Assembly (NCBI RefSeq): GCF_900095745.1
Contig: NZ_FMIR01000013.1
Coordinates: 62,001 to 126,000, forward strand
From: Microbacterium oxydans
Lineage (GTDB): Bacteria; Actinomycetota; Actinomycetes; Actinomycetales; Microbacteriaceae
Direction of reading: 5' to 3'
Length of the DNA stretch: 64,000 nt
Below the pieces are notes generated by a model. It was given only the letters and a program-made list of their open reading frames with translations, did no database searches and was not told where the DNA came from. The position numbers were made by a program, and so were the translations under genes. Every line of letters begins with the position of its first letter. Within the stretch, counting starts at the first letter, position 1. This document shows positions 1-7,820 of the stretch, piece by piece.

Positions 1-1320
1 CATCGGTGTGTGCCCGATGCCCTTCCGGGAGAGCTGGTACTCGACGAGCGGCCGCGCACGGCGGTCGTACAGAGTGCCGTCTGCTGTGCCGGTGAGATAG
101 TGCGCCGAGAGGACGACGCCGCTGGCCGCCGCGCGCACGGCATCCTCGTTCTCCACATCGACGAACCCCTTGGCGCGGTTCCACCACCCGGAGTACGAGG
201 GGATGTAGTCGACGGAGTCGTCTCCGTCGGGTTCCACCGCGATCAGTGCCGCCATCGCGTGCACGGCGTCGGTGAGCGAGCGGTCGTAGACGTTGCTGCG
301 GTAGGCGGTCAGCCCGTACTCGTTGCGGCACAGCTGCGCGTACGTGCCGTACAGCGTGTCCGGGCGTGCCGCGAGGCCGAACGCGAATCCGCGCTGCTCG
401 CCGACGGCCATGGCCGTGCGCAGCCCGGGCTGCGGCGCGTACATGCTGGGCACGATGTCGAGGCTGTCGTTGCGCAGACTCATCCCGTAAGGCTGTCGGT
501 CGGCCATCAGCTGCCGCTCGTGCACGAACTCGGCCACCTCGGCGGGCAGGTACACCCCCGAGGTGACCGCCACATCGCCCACCGCGTACTGGGTCAGCGC
601 CATCGGCGCGAAGAGCTCCCAGGCGCCCAGGGGCGCGGATCCGTCGAGCACCGAGAGCGCGTGCTGATACGACCCGCACAGCACCTCGTCGAGGTCGTCG
701 AGGGACTTCGCGTCCTGGCTCTGGTATCCGACGATGTAGTCACCGGCGGTCTTGGCCGTCAGCACGTAGTGCGCCTCGGGATGGGCGCCCTCGAGCCGCC
801 AGCGGACGACCAGGTCGACGTCGTCCGTGCTCGTGGTCAGTTCGATGGCCTGCGAGCCCAGCACCTGGTACGACGTGAAGCCGAGCCAGCTCGGTGTGAG
901 CGGCCCGTACAGCTCCGGCGCGCTGCCCGACGGCAGCGTCCCCTCCAGCACCAGCCACTGCTCGTCGAAGCGGTGCGCGGGGTCGGTGATCTGCAGCCAG
1001 CCGCCGTTGTGCGCGACCTCGAGGTCGCGCACGATCGTGGCCCCGCCGTCCCAGGTCGCCTGGAAGAAGGTCATCCGGTGGTTCTGTCCGACCAGCTGCG
1101 CGACCTGCGTGAACGCGAGATTCGGCTTGTCCAGGCGGCGGAGGGCATCAGCGTACGCACCGGTCGTCGTCGTGAGCTCCGTCGCCGCTGCCGGGGCCGC
1201 ACCATACGACGACCCGATCACCGGGGGAAGCACTCCCGCGATCACGAGTGCGCGCAGCACGGAGCGTCGGCTCCACAGCAGAGGATTGTCTTCGGCTCCA
1301 TCGCCAGGCATTGAATCCAT
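1..1320 (-). CDS. Tat-exported protein of unknown function (3' end cut by window)
   Basis: This frame is open from the ATG at 1320 to the window edge, giving 440 codons with no stop, so the C-terminus lies outside. The N-terminus has a twin-arginine motif (SRRSVLR, residues 17-23), then a hydrophobic stretch and a small-residue region (AAPAAAT) that could hold a signal peptidase site. Folded export by the Tat system is therefore likely. The mature part is rich in aromatic residues and beta-strand-like segments (WDGGATIV, GGWLQIT, YSGWW) and resembles a secreted carbohydrate-active or cell-wall protein in style, but I recognise no family. It diverges from a CE7-type esterase gene, so a role in polysaccharide use is possible. 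The start is supported by a promoter that places the transcript start at the ATG. An in-frame ATG also exists at 1329. Confidence 0.75.
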   Translation of the reverse strand, partial: MDSMPGDGAEDNPLLWSRRSVLRALVIAGVLPPVIGSSYGAAPAAATELTTTTGAYADALRRLDKPNLAFTQVAQLVGQNHRMTFFQATWDGGATIVRDLEVAHNGGWLQITDPAHRFDEQWLVLEGTLPSGSAPELYGPLTPSWLGFTSYQVLGSQAIELTTSTDDVDLVVRWRLEGAHPEAHYVLTAKTAGDYIVGYQSQDAKSLDDLDEVLCGSYQHALSVLDGSAPLGAWELFAPMALTQYAVGDVAVTSGVYLPAEVAEFVHERQLMADRQPYGMSLRNDSLDIVPSMYAPQPGLRTAMAVGEQRGFAFGLAARPDTLYGTYAQLCRNEYGLTAYRSNVYDRSLTDAVHAMAALIAVEPDGDDSVDYIPSYSGWWNRAKGFVDVENEDAVRAAASGVVLSAHYLTGTADGTLYDRRARPLVEYQLSRKGIGHTPM

Positions 1321-1356
1321 GATGCACATACTGCAATCCGTATGCGATCATGTCAA
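1321..1356 (-). promoter_or_regulatory. Promoter of the Tat-exported gene, probably leaderless
   Basis: On the minus strand a perfect -35 TTGACA (1356-1351) is followed after exactly 17 bases by CAGTAT (1333-1328), which keeps the key A, A and T of a -10 box. Seven bases separate CAGTAT from the ATG at 1320, so transcription should begin at or next to the start codon. No Shine-Dalgarno sequence is needed or seen. Confidence 0.55.
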
Positions 1357-1443
1357 TGCGTCGGCCTTCCGGGCCACGGCGCCGCCTCGTCGTGCCACGC
1401 CGGTAACGTCGAGCAGGCAGAAACACCCGAAAGGACGCGCGCG

Positions 1444-2409
1444 GTGCCCCAGGATCCTCCCGCAGAACTGACCGAGTACTCACTCAGCGCGCTGCTGACC
1501 CCGCTCGCGCCGCCCGCCGAGCCGGACGACTTCGACGACTTCTGGCGCGCGACCTTCGCGGAGTTCGGCACAGGTCCCGTGCCGTGGGAAACCACCCGCG
1601 AACTCGCGCCGACCGCGACGCACCGCGTCGCGGAGATCCGCTTCCACTCCTCGGCCGGTGAGGCTACTGCGGCCTACGTGATGCTGCCGCACACGATCGG
1701 GAGCGCACCCCGCGGGCTGGTCGTCGGACACGGCTACGGGGGCCGCACGGCGCCCGACCTCGACCGGGTACCCGCCGACACGGCCGCGATCTTCCCGGTC
1801 GCCCCCGGCACCCACGCCGGCACCGCGAGCCGCTTCCCCGCCCTCCCCGACGAGCATGTCCTCGCCGGGATCGCCCACCGCGACACCTACTCGCACCGCT
1901 TCAGTGCGGCGGACATCTGGCGTGCGGCCACCGTGCTGCTCGAGATGGTGCCCGCAGCGGCCGGAGCACTCGACTTCAGCGGCGGCAGCTTCGGCGGCGG
2001 CATCGGCGCGATGGCCCTCCCCTGGGACGCCCGCTTCCACCGCGGCGTGCTGGACGTGCCGAGCTTCGGTGACCACGACGTGCGGCTCACGCGGAAATGC
2101 ACCGGGAGCGGGGAGGCCGTGCGTCAGCATCTGCTCCGGCACCCCGAGGACCGCCCGGTGCTCGACTACTTCGACGCGGCGATCGCGGCACGGCGGCTGC
2201 GGATTCCCGTGCACGTGACCGCGGCGGTGCAGGATCCGGCCGTCGACCCCCGCGGCCAGTTCGCGGTCTACCACGCGCTGACCGGGCCGCGTCGTCTGAA
2301 CGTCCGCGCCGTGGGGCACCTGGACGGACCGATCGGCGAGCTGTCAGACCGGCTCGCGCTGCAGGCCGGCGTCGACTTCCTCGCCCTCCCCGACGAGCGG
2401 CTGGTATGA
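1444..2409 (+). CDS. CE7-type acetyl xylan esterase / cephalosporin-C deacetylase-like hydrolase
   Basis: A 321-residue alpha/beta hydrolase, the usual length for carbohydrate esterase family 7, whose members remove acetyl groups from xylo-oligosaccharides or cephalosporins in the cytoplasm. The nucleophile elbow GGSFGGG places Ser182. Asp264 (VQDPAVDP) and His292 (VGHLDG) complete a triad with nearly the spacing of characterised CE7 enzymes. The N-terminal segment PDDFDDFW and the GHGYGGR oxyanion loop also fit. I chose the GTG at 1444 because GAAAGGA lies 8-9 bases upstream; the frame stays open further upstream but has no ribosome site. There is no signal peptide. It diverges from the Tat-exported gene and stands alone, with the two-component system 75 bases downstream. 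The true acyl substrate is unknown. Confidence 0.85.
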   Translation: MPQDPPAELTEYSLSALLTPLAPPAEPDDFDDFWRATFAEFGTGPVPWETTRELAPTATHRVAEIRFHSSAGEATAAYVMLPHTIGSAPRGLVVGHGYGGRTAPDLDRVPADTAAIFPVAPGTHAGTASRFPALPDEHVLAGIAHRDTYSHRFSAADIWRAATVLLEMVPAAAGALDFSGGSFGGGIGAMALPWDARFHRGVLDVPSFGDHDVRLTRKCTGSGEAVRQHLLRHPEDRPVLDYFDAAIAARRLRIPVHVTAAVQDPAVDPRGQFAVYHALTGPRRLNVRAVGHLDGPIGELSDRLALQAGVDFLALPDERLV

Positions 2410-2435
2410 CCACATCCGACGCCTCCCAGACAACA

Positions 2436-2463
2436 CATAGCGATCTCCATAGAAATTACATAG
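2436..2463. promoter_or_regulatory. Three CATAG direct repeats, probable autoregulatory operator of the response regulator
   Basis: CATAG occurs at 2436-2440, 2448-2452 and 2459-2463, spaced 12 and 11 bases, in an unusually AT-rich island just before the response regulator gene. OmpR/PhoP-type regulators bind direct repeats with about 11-base spacing, one dimer per helical turn. The same stretch also contains an ATCTCC/GGAGAT dyad. A role as the regulator's own binding site is inferred. Confidence 0.5.
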
Positions 2464-2484
2464 GAGATTCCGCAGAATAGGGAC

Positions 2485-3213
2485 ATGACCAGCGACCTGC
2501 CCGAACTGCGCCGCCCCGACGGCACCCCCCTGCGCATCCTCGCCGTCGACGACGAGCAGATGCTGACCGACCTGCTCGCGATGGCCCTGCGCATGGAGGG
2601 CTGGGAGGTGCGCACGGCCTCCTCCGGCATGGAGGCACTCCAGGTCGCCCGCGACTTCGAGCCCGACGCGCTCGTGCTCGACATCATGATGCCCGACCTC
2701 GACGGCATGTCGGTGTTGAAGCGGCTGCGCGAGTCGGGCAACCTCGTCCCGGTGCTGTTCCTCACCGCCAAGGATGCCGTGGGCGACCGCGTCGCCGGAC
2801 TCACCGCGGGCGGCGACGACTACGTCACCAAGCCGTTCAGCCTGGAGGAGGTCATCGCCCGACTGCGCGCGATCATCCGCCGCACCGGGCACGCGACCAC
2901 CGACGACGGACAGTCGATCCTGCGCGTCGCCGACCTCACGCTCAACGAGGACAGCCACGAGGTCGTGCGCGACGGCACCGAGATCGAGCTGACCGCGACC
3001 GAGTTCGAGCTGCTCCGCTACCTCATGCGCAACGAGCGACGGGTGCTGTCGAAGGCCCAGATCCTCGACCGGGTCTGGAGCTACGACTTCGGCGGCAAGT
3101 CCTCGGTCGTCGAGCTGTACATCTCGTACTTGCGCAAGAAGATCGACGCCGGCCGCACGCCGCTGCTGCACACCGTCCGCGGCGTCGGCTACATGATCAA
3201 GGCTCCGCAGTGA
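2485..3213 (+). CDS. OmpR/PhoB-type response regulator (TrcR-like)
   Basis: A 242-residue two-domain regulator. The receiver domain (about residues 12-130) shows the acidic pair D22-D23, phospho-acceptor Asp66 in VLDIMMPDLDG, the switch Thr in LFLTAKD and Lys116 in TKPF. A winged-helix DNA-binding domain follows (about 145-240), with TEFELLRYLM and the recognition-helix/wing pattern YISYLRKKID...HTVRGVGYMIK. It is phosphorylated by the histidine kinase encoded next, whose GTG start overlaps its TGA by four bases (GTGA), so the two are translationally coupled. The receiver resembles mycobacterial TrcR, which is known to autoregulate through an AT-rich site; the AT-rich CATAG repeats upstream fit that. 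The signal and targets are unknown. The convergent flavin electron-transfer genes are the nearest candidates. Confidence 0.95.
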   Translation: MTSDLPELRRPDGTPLRILAVDDEQMLTDLLAMALRMEGWEVRTASSGMEALQVARDFEPDALVLDIMMPDLDGMSVLKRLRESGNLVPVLFLTAKDAVGDRVAGLTAGGDDYVTKPFSLEEVIARLRAIIRRTGHATTDDGQSILRVADLTLNEDSHEVVRDGTEIELTATEFELLRYLMRNERRVLSKAQILDRVWSYDFGGKSSVVELYISYLRKKIDAGRTPLLHTVRGVGYMIKAPQ

Positions 3214-4748
3214 GCTCAGCGACGATGATGAGACGGCCGATGAGCCTGCAGACACGGCTGATGACCGCCGTGATCGGGTTCGTGTCGCTGATCCTCATCA
3301 TCGTCGCCGTCATCACCAGCGCGACGCTGGGCAAGACCATGGAGGACCAGCTCGACCAGAAGCTGAACAACAGCGCGCACGCGCTGGTGAGCGTCACCGA
3401 GGCCTTCGACCCCTCTTCGGCGACCGCGCAGAACGTGCTTCTGGCCGGCCGCTACTCGCCGCCGGCCGGGCTCCTGTTCGTCGTCTCGAGCCCCGTGACC
3501 GGCTTCAGCGGTTCGCTCGTGAAGAGCACCGCCGCCGACGAGCTCAGGGGCACCCTGCAGCCGCTGACCGGCGAGCAGCTGAGCGAGATCGCCGCCGCGC
3601 TGAAGGGCACGTCCGTCGCCACGGTCTCCCTCACCGACCTCGGCTCGTATCGGGTCATGGCACTGCCCTCGACCAACGGCGTCCTCGCCGTGACCGGGCT
3701 CCCCCGCGATGAGATCCAGAGCCAGCTCACGCAGTTGCTCACCGTGATCGCCCTCGCCACGATCGGCGGTCTGATCCTGCTGGCGCTCACGACCGCGATC
3801 ACCATCCGGGTGAGCCTGCGCCCGCTCCGCGCCGTCGCGGTCACCGCGACCCGGGTCGCGAATCAGCAGCTCGATCGGGGCGAGGTCACGATCACCGAGC
3901 GGGTGCCGGCATCCGAAGCCGATCCGCGCACCGAGACCGGCCTGGTCGGCGCCTCACTGAACAAACTCCTCGACCACGTCAACGCCTCGCTGGCCTCGCG
4001 ACAGAAGAACGAGGAGCGGATGCGCCGGTTCGTCGCCGATGCCAGTCATGAGCTGCGCACGCCACTCGCCTCCATCCGCGGGTACTCCGAACTGTCGCTG
4101 CGCGCACTGCACCGGCATCCGGCCGCGGAGCAGGGGCCCGAGGTCATCGAGAGCACGACCTCATCGCTGGAGCGCATCCAGGCGCAGTCGCTGCGGATGA
4201 CCCGTCTCGTCGAGGACCTGCTGCTGCTCGCACGGCTCGACGAGGGGCAGGAGCTGGTCTACGGCACGGTCGACCTCACCCAGTTGGCGCTCGAAGGACT
4301 CTCGGACGCTCGGCCGACAGCCGCCGACCACCACTGGAGCATCGAGGTGCCGGACGAGCCCGTCACGGTCGTCGGCGATGCGGGCCGGATGCACCAGGTC
4401 GTCACTAACCTTCTCGCGAACGCCCGGACACACACACCGGCGGGCACCAGGATCACCCTGAGCGTCGCGCGGGAGGGTGACGACGCCGTGCTGCGCGTGC
4501 ACGACGACGGTCCCGGCATCGACCCCGCCATCCGCGACGAGCTCTTCGCACGCTTCGCCCGCGGCGACAGCTCCCGCGCTCGCCAGACCGGAGGGACCGG
4601 ACTGGGCCTCGCGATAGTCAAGGCCATCGTCGAGGGCCACCACGGAACGATCACCGTGGCCAGCGAGCCCGGCGACACGACCTTCACCGTGCGCATCCCG
4701 GTCAACCCCGCCGCCGCGACCGCCGAAGACGACGCGTCCGAGGCCTGA
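3210..4748 (+). CDS. Sensor histidine kinase (TrcS-like)
   Basis: A 512-residue membrane sensor kinase. Transmembrane segments lie at about residues 19-40 and 177-200 and flank an extracytoplasmic sensor region of about 135 residues that I cannot assign to a family. A HAMP linker follows, then a HisKA domain with phospho-acceptor His280 in ASHELRTPLASIRGY. The ATP-binding domain shows the N box (VTNLLANA), G1 box (DDGPGID) and G2 box (GGTGLGLAIVKAI). It should autophosphorylate and pass phosphate to Asp66 of the upstream regulator, with which it overlaps by four bases. The gene ends 19 bases before the convergent oxidoreductase gene. The stimulus cannot be read from the sequence; a redox or envelope signal is only a guess from the neighbours. 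Confidence 0.95.
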   Translation: MSSATMMRRPMSLQTRLMTAVIGFVSLILIIVAVITSATLGKTMEDQLDQKLNNSAHALVSVTEAFDPSSATAQNVLLAGRYSPPAGLLFVVSSPVTGFSGSLVKSTAADELRGTLQPLTGEQLSEIAAALKGTSVATVSLTDLGSYRVMALPSTNGVLAVTGLPRDEIQSQLTQLLTVIALATIGGLILLALTTAITIRVSLRPLRAVAVTATRVANQQLDRGEVTITERVPASEADPRTETGLVGASLNKLLDHVNASLASRQKNEERMRRFVADASHELRTPLASIRGYSELSLRALHRHPAAEQGPEVIESTTSSLERIQAQSLRMTRLVEDLLLLARLDEGQELVYGTVDLTQLALEGLSDARPTAADHHWSIEVPDEPVTVVGDAGRMHQVVTNLLANARTHTPAGTRITLSVAREGDDAVLRVHDDGPGIDPAIRDELFARFARGDSSRARQTGGTGLGLAIVKAIVEGHHGTITVASEPGDTTFTVRIPVNPAAATAEDDASEA

Positions 4749-4751
4749 CGG

Positions 4752-4766
4752 CCGGCCGTGAGCCGG
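4752..4766. terminator. Short GC-rich hairpin between convergent genes
   Basis: CCGGC (4752-4756) and GCCGG (4762-4766) can pair around a five-base loop in the 19-base gap between the histidine kinase and oxidoreductase stop codons. An overlapping palindrome, ACGGCCGGCCGT, lies at 4748-4759. There is no T-run. Use as a two-way terminator is plausible but weakly supported. Confidence 0.3.
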
Positions 4767-4767
4767 A

Positions 4768-6351
4768 TCAGTAGCCGGCGAAGGCGTCGGTCGTGAGGGC
4801 GCGGGCCTTCTGCAGTGCGGGAGCGAGGTCGGCGATCAGGCGCGGGGGCCCGGAGATGAACGCGTGGCGGCTGCCGAGGTCGGGGACCGTGCGCTCCAGT
4901 GTCTCGGCATCCAGTCGTGCGCCCTGCGCCCAGGTCCAGTGCGCGGGCAGATCGAGCGGCTCGTCACGGGTGAACACGACCGTACGCACCCCGGTCGCGG
5001 CGAGCTCATCGCGGAAGGCGAGCTCGGACGCCTCGGATGCCACGTACACGAGCACCACGTCGCGCTGCTGCCCCGCGGCCTGGAGCTGCCGCAGCTGGGA
5101 GACGAACGGCGTGACGCCGATGCCCGCGGCGACCATCAGCACCGGGTGATCGCTGCGCGGCAGGATGAAGTCTCCCCAGGTGCCCGTGACCGCGAACGTC
5201 GCGCCCGGCTCCGCAGCGGCGAGAGCCCGCTTGTAGCTCGACGGATGCTTCTGGTCGCCGTTCTTGTAGGCGATGCGCAGCGTCGGGAGGTCTGCCGGCG
5301 CCGACACGATGCTGAACTCCCGTCGGGTGCCGCGCGCGTCGGGGCGGTGATGCGGGACGTCCAGCTCGAGGTACTGCCCCGGGAGGAACCGGACCCGGCC
5401 CCGGGCTCGGAAGGTCAGCTCCTGCGCGGTCGGCGTGATGAATTCGCGTCGTTCGAGCACGAGCCGCACGGACCCGCGCAGCGCGAAGGCGAAGGCCACC
5501 AGGTTTCCGATCAGGAGCGCCCGCTCCTGGCCGAGCGTGAACAGGCCGGCGACCGAGATCGGCCATCCCGCGAGAAGACCCACCACGACGGCCACCACGA
5601 GCTGCTGGCGGCGACGCGGCGGAAGCGTGAGCGGCTCGGAGAGCATGAACGCCCCGAGGAACAGGAACGGCGACTGCAGCACCGCGAACTGCAGCGCGGT
5701 GAGCACGTCGAAGCCGATGTCGAACTGCACGGCCTGCACGGCCTGGCGCACGACCGAGGTGGCGACGGCGACCAGCACGAAGACCAGCACCACCCGCACC
5801 TTCTCGGTGCGCCACAGCACCGCGAGACCCAGGATGAGCACGGGGATCGTCAGTACCGGCGTCCCGACCCACCAGGACGACGAGGTGCCCAGCCACTCGA
5901 ACGCCCCGAAGGCGCCGAGGATCGAGACGACGGCCGCACCGAACGCCGCCGGGTTGAAGATGTGTCGACCGCGCCACGCGATCAGGTACTTCGACACGCT
6001 CGCGACGGCTCCGGCGAGGGCGAGCCCGAGAAGGGCGCCGAGCTCGACGCCGGGGCGGAGCACGAACAGCAGGATGAGCGCCGTGACGAGGGAGGATTCG
6101 ATGCGCCACGGGAGCCGCAGGATGCGCTGGGCGACGGCATCGACGGCCGAGATCACGATCGCGAGCACCAGGAACGACGCCACCATCTCGAGCGGCGTGG
6201 GCGAGACGATCACCCCGAGCAGCGAGAGCGCGAACGCGATCACGGCGAGGGCGATCAGGGCGAACAGCACGAGGCGATACATCGACAGCGACCCCAGGAC
6301 CGCGAGGACCCGCTGTCGTGCGGCGGCGAATGAGGTGATCACGTTCTCCAC
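4768..6351 (-). CDS. Membrane NqrB/RnfD-like flavoreductase (fused FAD/NAD(P) oxidoreductase)
   Basis: A 527-residue fusion. The first 300 or so residues form about ten transmembrane segments of the NqrB/RnfD type. The C-terminal 220 residues form a ferredoxin-NADP reductase-like module: FAD-binding RREFSIVSAP, NAD(P)-binding VAAGIGVTPFVSQL, then FISGPPRLI and a terminal aromatic residue (DAFAGY). It probably takes electrons from cytosolic NAD(P)H and passes them across the membrane to flavin on the outer side. It is the last gene of a three-gene set: FMN-binding lipoprotein, ApbE, then this gene six bases later. The GTG start at 6351 is chosen because GGGAAG precedes it and the frame closes upstream. 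Related systems are described as flavinylated extracytosolic electron transfer. The terminal acceptor here is unknown. Confidence 0.85.
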   Translation of the reverse strand: MENVITSFAAARQRVLAVLGSLSMYRLVLFALIALAVIAFALSLLGVIVSPTPLEMVASFLVLAIVISAVDAVAQRILRLPWRIESSLVTALILLFVLRPGVELGALLGLALAGAVASVSKYLIAWRGRHIFNPAAFGAAVVSILGAFGAFEWLGTSSSWWVGTPVLTIPVLILGLAVLWRTEKVRVVLVFVLVAVATSVVRQAVQAVQFDIGFDVLTALQFAVLQSPFLFLGAFMLSEPLTLPPRRRQQLVVAVVVGLLAGWPISVAGLFTLGQERALLIGNLVAFAFALRGSVRLVLERREFITPTAQELTFRARGRVRFLPGQYLELDVPHHRPDARGTRREFSIVSAPADLPTLRIAYKNGDQKHPSSYKRALAAAEPGATFAVTGTWGDFILPRSDHPVLMVAAGIGVTPFVSQLRQLQAAGQQRDVVLVYVASEASELAFRDELAATGVRTVVFTRDEPLDLPAHWTWAQGARLDAETLERTVPDLGSRHAFISGPPRLIADLAPALQKARALTTDAFAGY

Positions 6352-6357
6352 TCTTCC

Positions 6358-7239
6358 CTAGTTCGGCGCCGCGGGGCGCGTGTTCGCCCCCGCGATAAAC
6401 AGTTCCGCGGGGCAGCCGGGCGAGCGCTGCACCCGGCCGTCGGTGCTCATCCTCACCCATTCCACACCCCAGGCGCCGGCGAGCTCCGGTCCGCCGTCGA
6501 AGAACAGCGCGGTCGAGACGGCATCCGCCGTCATCGCGTCGGGGGCCAGCGCCCAGGTCGCCGCCCACGTGCGCACCGGCAGCCCGGTGCGGGCGTCGAG
6601 CACGTGGTGCAGTCCGCTCCCCCACGCCCGCCGGTTCACCGCGGAGGCGCACAGCGCCTGGTCGCGCACCTCGACGACGCCGATCGCCTTGGTCGCGTCG
6701 TACGGATGCTCGAGCCCGATGCGCACACCGGCACCCCGCACCCGGATGTCGCCGCCGGCATCGACCACCACATCGCCTGGAACGTCCCCGAGCATGTCCA
6801 TCACGAGGTCGACCAGTCGCCCCTTGCCGAGGGCGCCGACGTCGAGGAGGGCAGGGGCAGATGCCGCGACCTCGCCGGTCGTCCACGACACCTGCGCCCG
6901 CCAGGCCTCCGGAGCACGCACCGGGTCACCGCCGACGAGCGAATAGCCCGCGTCGTACCCGAGCGCTTCGAGACTGACCGCCACGAGCGGGTTGACGGCG
7001 CTGCCCGTCGCCGCCGAGAGCTCGCGGTACGCATCGAGCATCGGACCGGCGTCCGGCGAGGCGAAAGAACCGCCCTCCCGGCCGAGCCGTGTCACGTCCG
7101 AGTCGGCGCGGAACCGCGACCACTCGCGGTCGAAGCGCTCGATCTCGGCGTCGACCGCCGCACGCACGGTGTCCGCGAGCGGATCGGTCGTCTCGATCTC
7201 CCAGTGCGTTCCGATCGCCTCGAAGCGCCAGCTCGCCAT
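6358..7239 (-). CDS. apbE: FAD:protein FMN transferase (ApbE)
   Basis: A 293-residue ApbE-family enzyme, which uses FAD and Mg2+ to attach FMN covalently to a Thr or Ser of a target protein outside the cytoplasm. Visible family motifs include LDVGALGKGRLVD (about residue 150), VVDAGGDIRVRG, HHVLDARTGLPV and the metal-binding MTADAVSTALF near the C-terminus. I see no clear signal peptide, although many ApbE proteins carry one; the N-terminus starts directly with MASWRFEAIGTHW. It lies between its likely substrate, the FMN-binding lipoprotein (14 bases upstream), and the membrane flavoreductase (six bases downstream), so all three are probably one transcript. Where it acts is uncertain because of the missing signal. 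It could modify the substrate before or after export. Confidence 0.92.
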   Translation of the reverse strand: MASWRFEAIGTHWEIETTDPLADTVRAAVDAEIERFDREWSRFRADSDVTRLGREGGSFASPDAGPMLDAYRELSAATGSAVNPLVAVSLEALGYDAGYSLVGGDPVRAPEAWRAQVSWTTGEVAASAPALLDVGALGKGRLVDLVMDMLGDVPGDVVVDAGGDIRVRGAGVRIGLEHPYDATKAIGVVEVRDQALCASAVNRRAWGSGLHHVLDARTGLPVRTWAATWALAPDAMTADAVSTALFFDGGPELAGAWGVEWVRMSTDGRVQRSPGCPAELFIAGANTRPAAPN

Positions 7240-7253
7240 GCGGGCTCAGGCGC

Positions 7254-7727
7254 CTAGGCGGCCGCCTGCTCCTTGATCGACTCGACGGCGTCGTTGAATC
7301 CGCCGCTGGTGAGCGAGGAGCCGGCGACCCGGCTGACGTTCAGGTCATCGATCGACTTGCCCTCGACCTCGTCGGCGATGCCGTCGATGAACTGACCCTG
7401 ATACTGCTCGGTCTCGGGGGCCTGCGGGTCGCCCGTGACCTCGACGTCGGTCACGACGCCGTCGGCGAGGGTCAGCGTGACGGAGATCTGCTCGACGGTC
7501 TCGGGCGTCTGGTACGAACCGTCGGCCGTGTAGGTCCCGTCGGCGTAGGTGGCGGTGGCGTCTCCACCGGAGGACTCCGACGAACCGGCATCCGGCGTGC
7601 TGCCGGTGTCGTTCGAGGCGTCACCCGCGTCGGCGGGGCCGGAGCAGCCGGCGAGGACGAACAGTCCCGCGATCCCGAGGATCGCGGATCCCTTGCGGAC
7701 AGAGGTCGGTACGGTCGTGCGGATCAT
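7254..7727 (-). CDS. FMN-binding domain lipoprotein, likely flavinylated
   Basis: A 157-residue lipoprotein. A short charged N-terminus and hydrophobic stretch end in a lipobox (LAGC, Cys28). A low-complexity Gly/Ser/Asp linker follows (about 30-60), then one FMN_bind domain. The C-terminal segment AGSSLTSGGFNDAV holds the expected flavinylation site, with Thr140 as the likely acceptor. ApbE, encoded just downstream, should attach FMN, and the membrane reductase should reduce it. It would act on the outer face of the membrane as an electron carrier, as PplA does in Listeria. A GGGAGG ribosome site precedes the ATG at 7727. It is the first gene of the three-gene set. The downstream acceptor is not encoded here. 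Confidence 0.88.
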   Translation of the reverse strand: MIRTTVPTSVRKGSAILGIAGLFVLAGCSGPADAGDASNDTGSTPDAGSSESSGGDATATYADGTYTADGSYQTPETVEQISVTLTLADGVVTDVEVTGDPQAPETEQYQGQFIDGIADEVEGKSIDDLNVSRVAGSSLTSGGFNDAVESIKEQAAA

Positions 7728-7820
7728 GCTGGTCCTCCCGGCGCGGTGTCTGTCGACGGGATCGCCGACCCTTCGACCGTAAGCACCGCGTCTATGCGCG
7801 GGCTGTGCCGTGACGATGCG

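Noticed and set aside
10..1314. Rightward open frame opposite the first gene
   Set aside because: It lacks any recognisable motif and is Arg/Val-rich; the opposite strand has a Tat signal, a promoter and normal composition.
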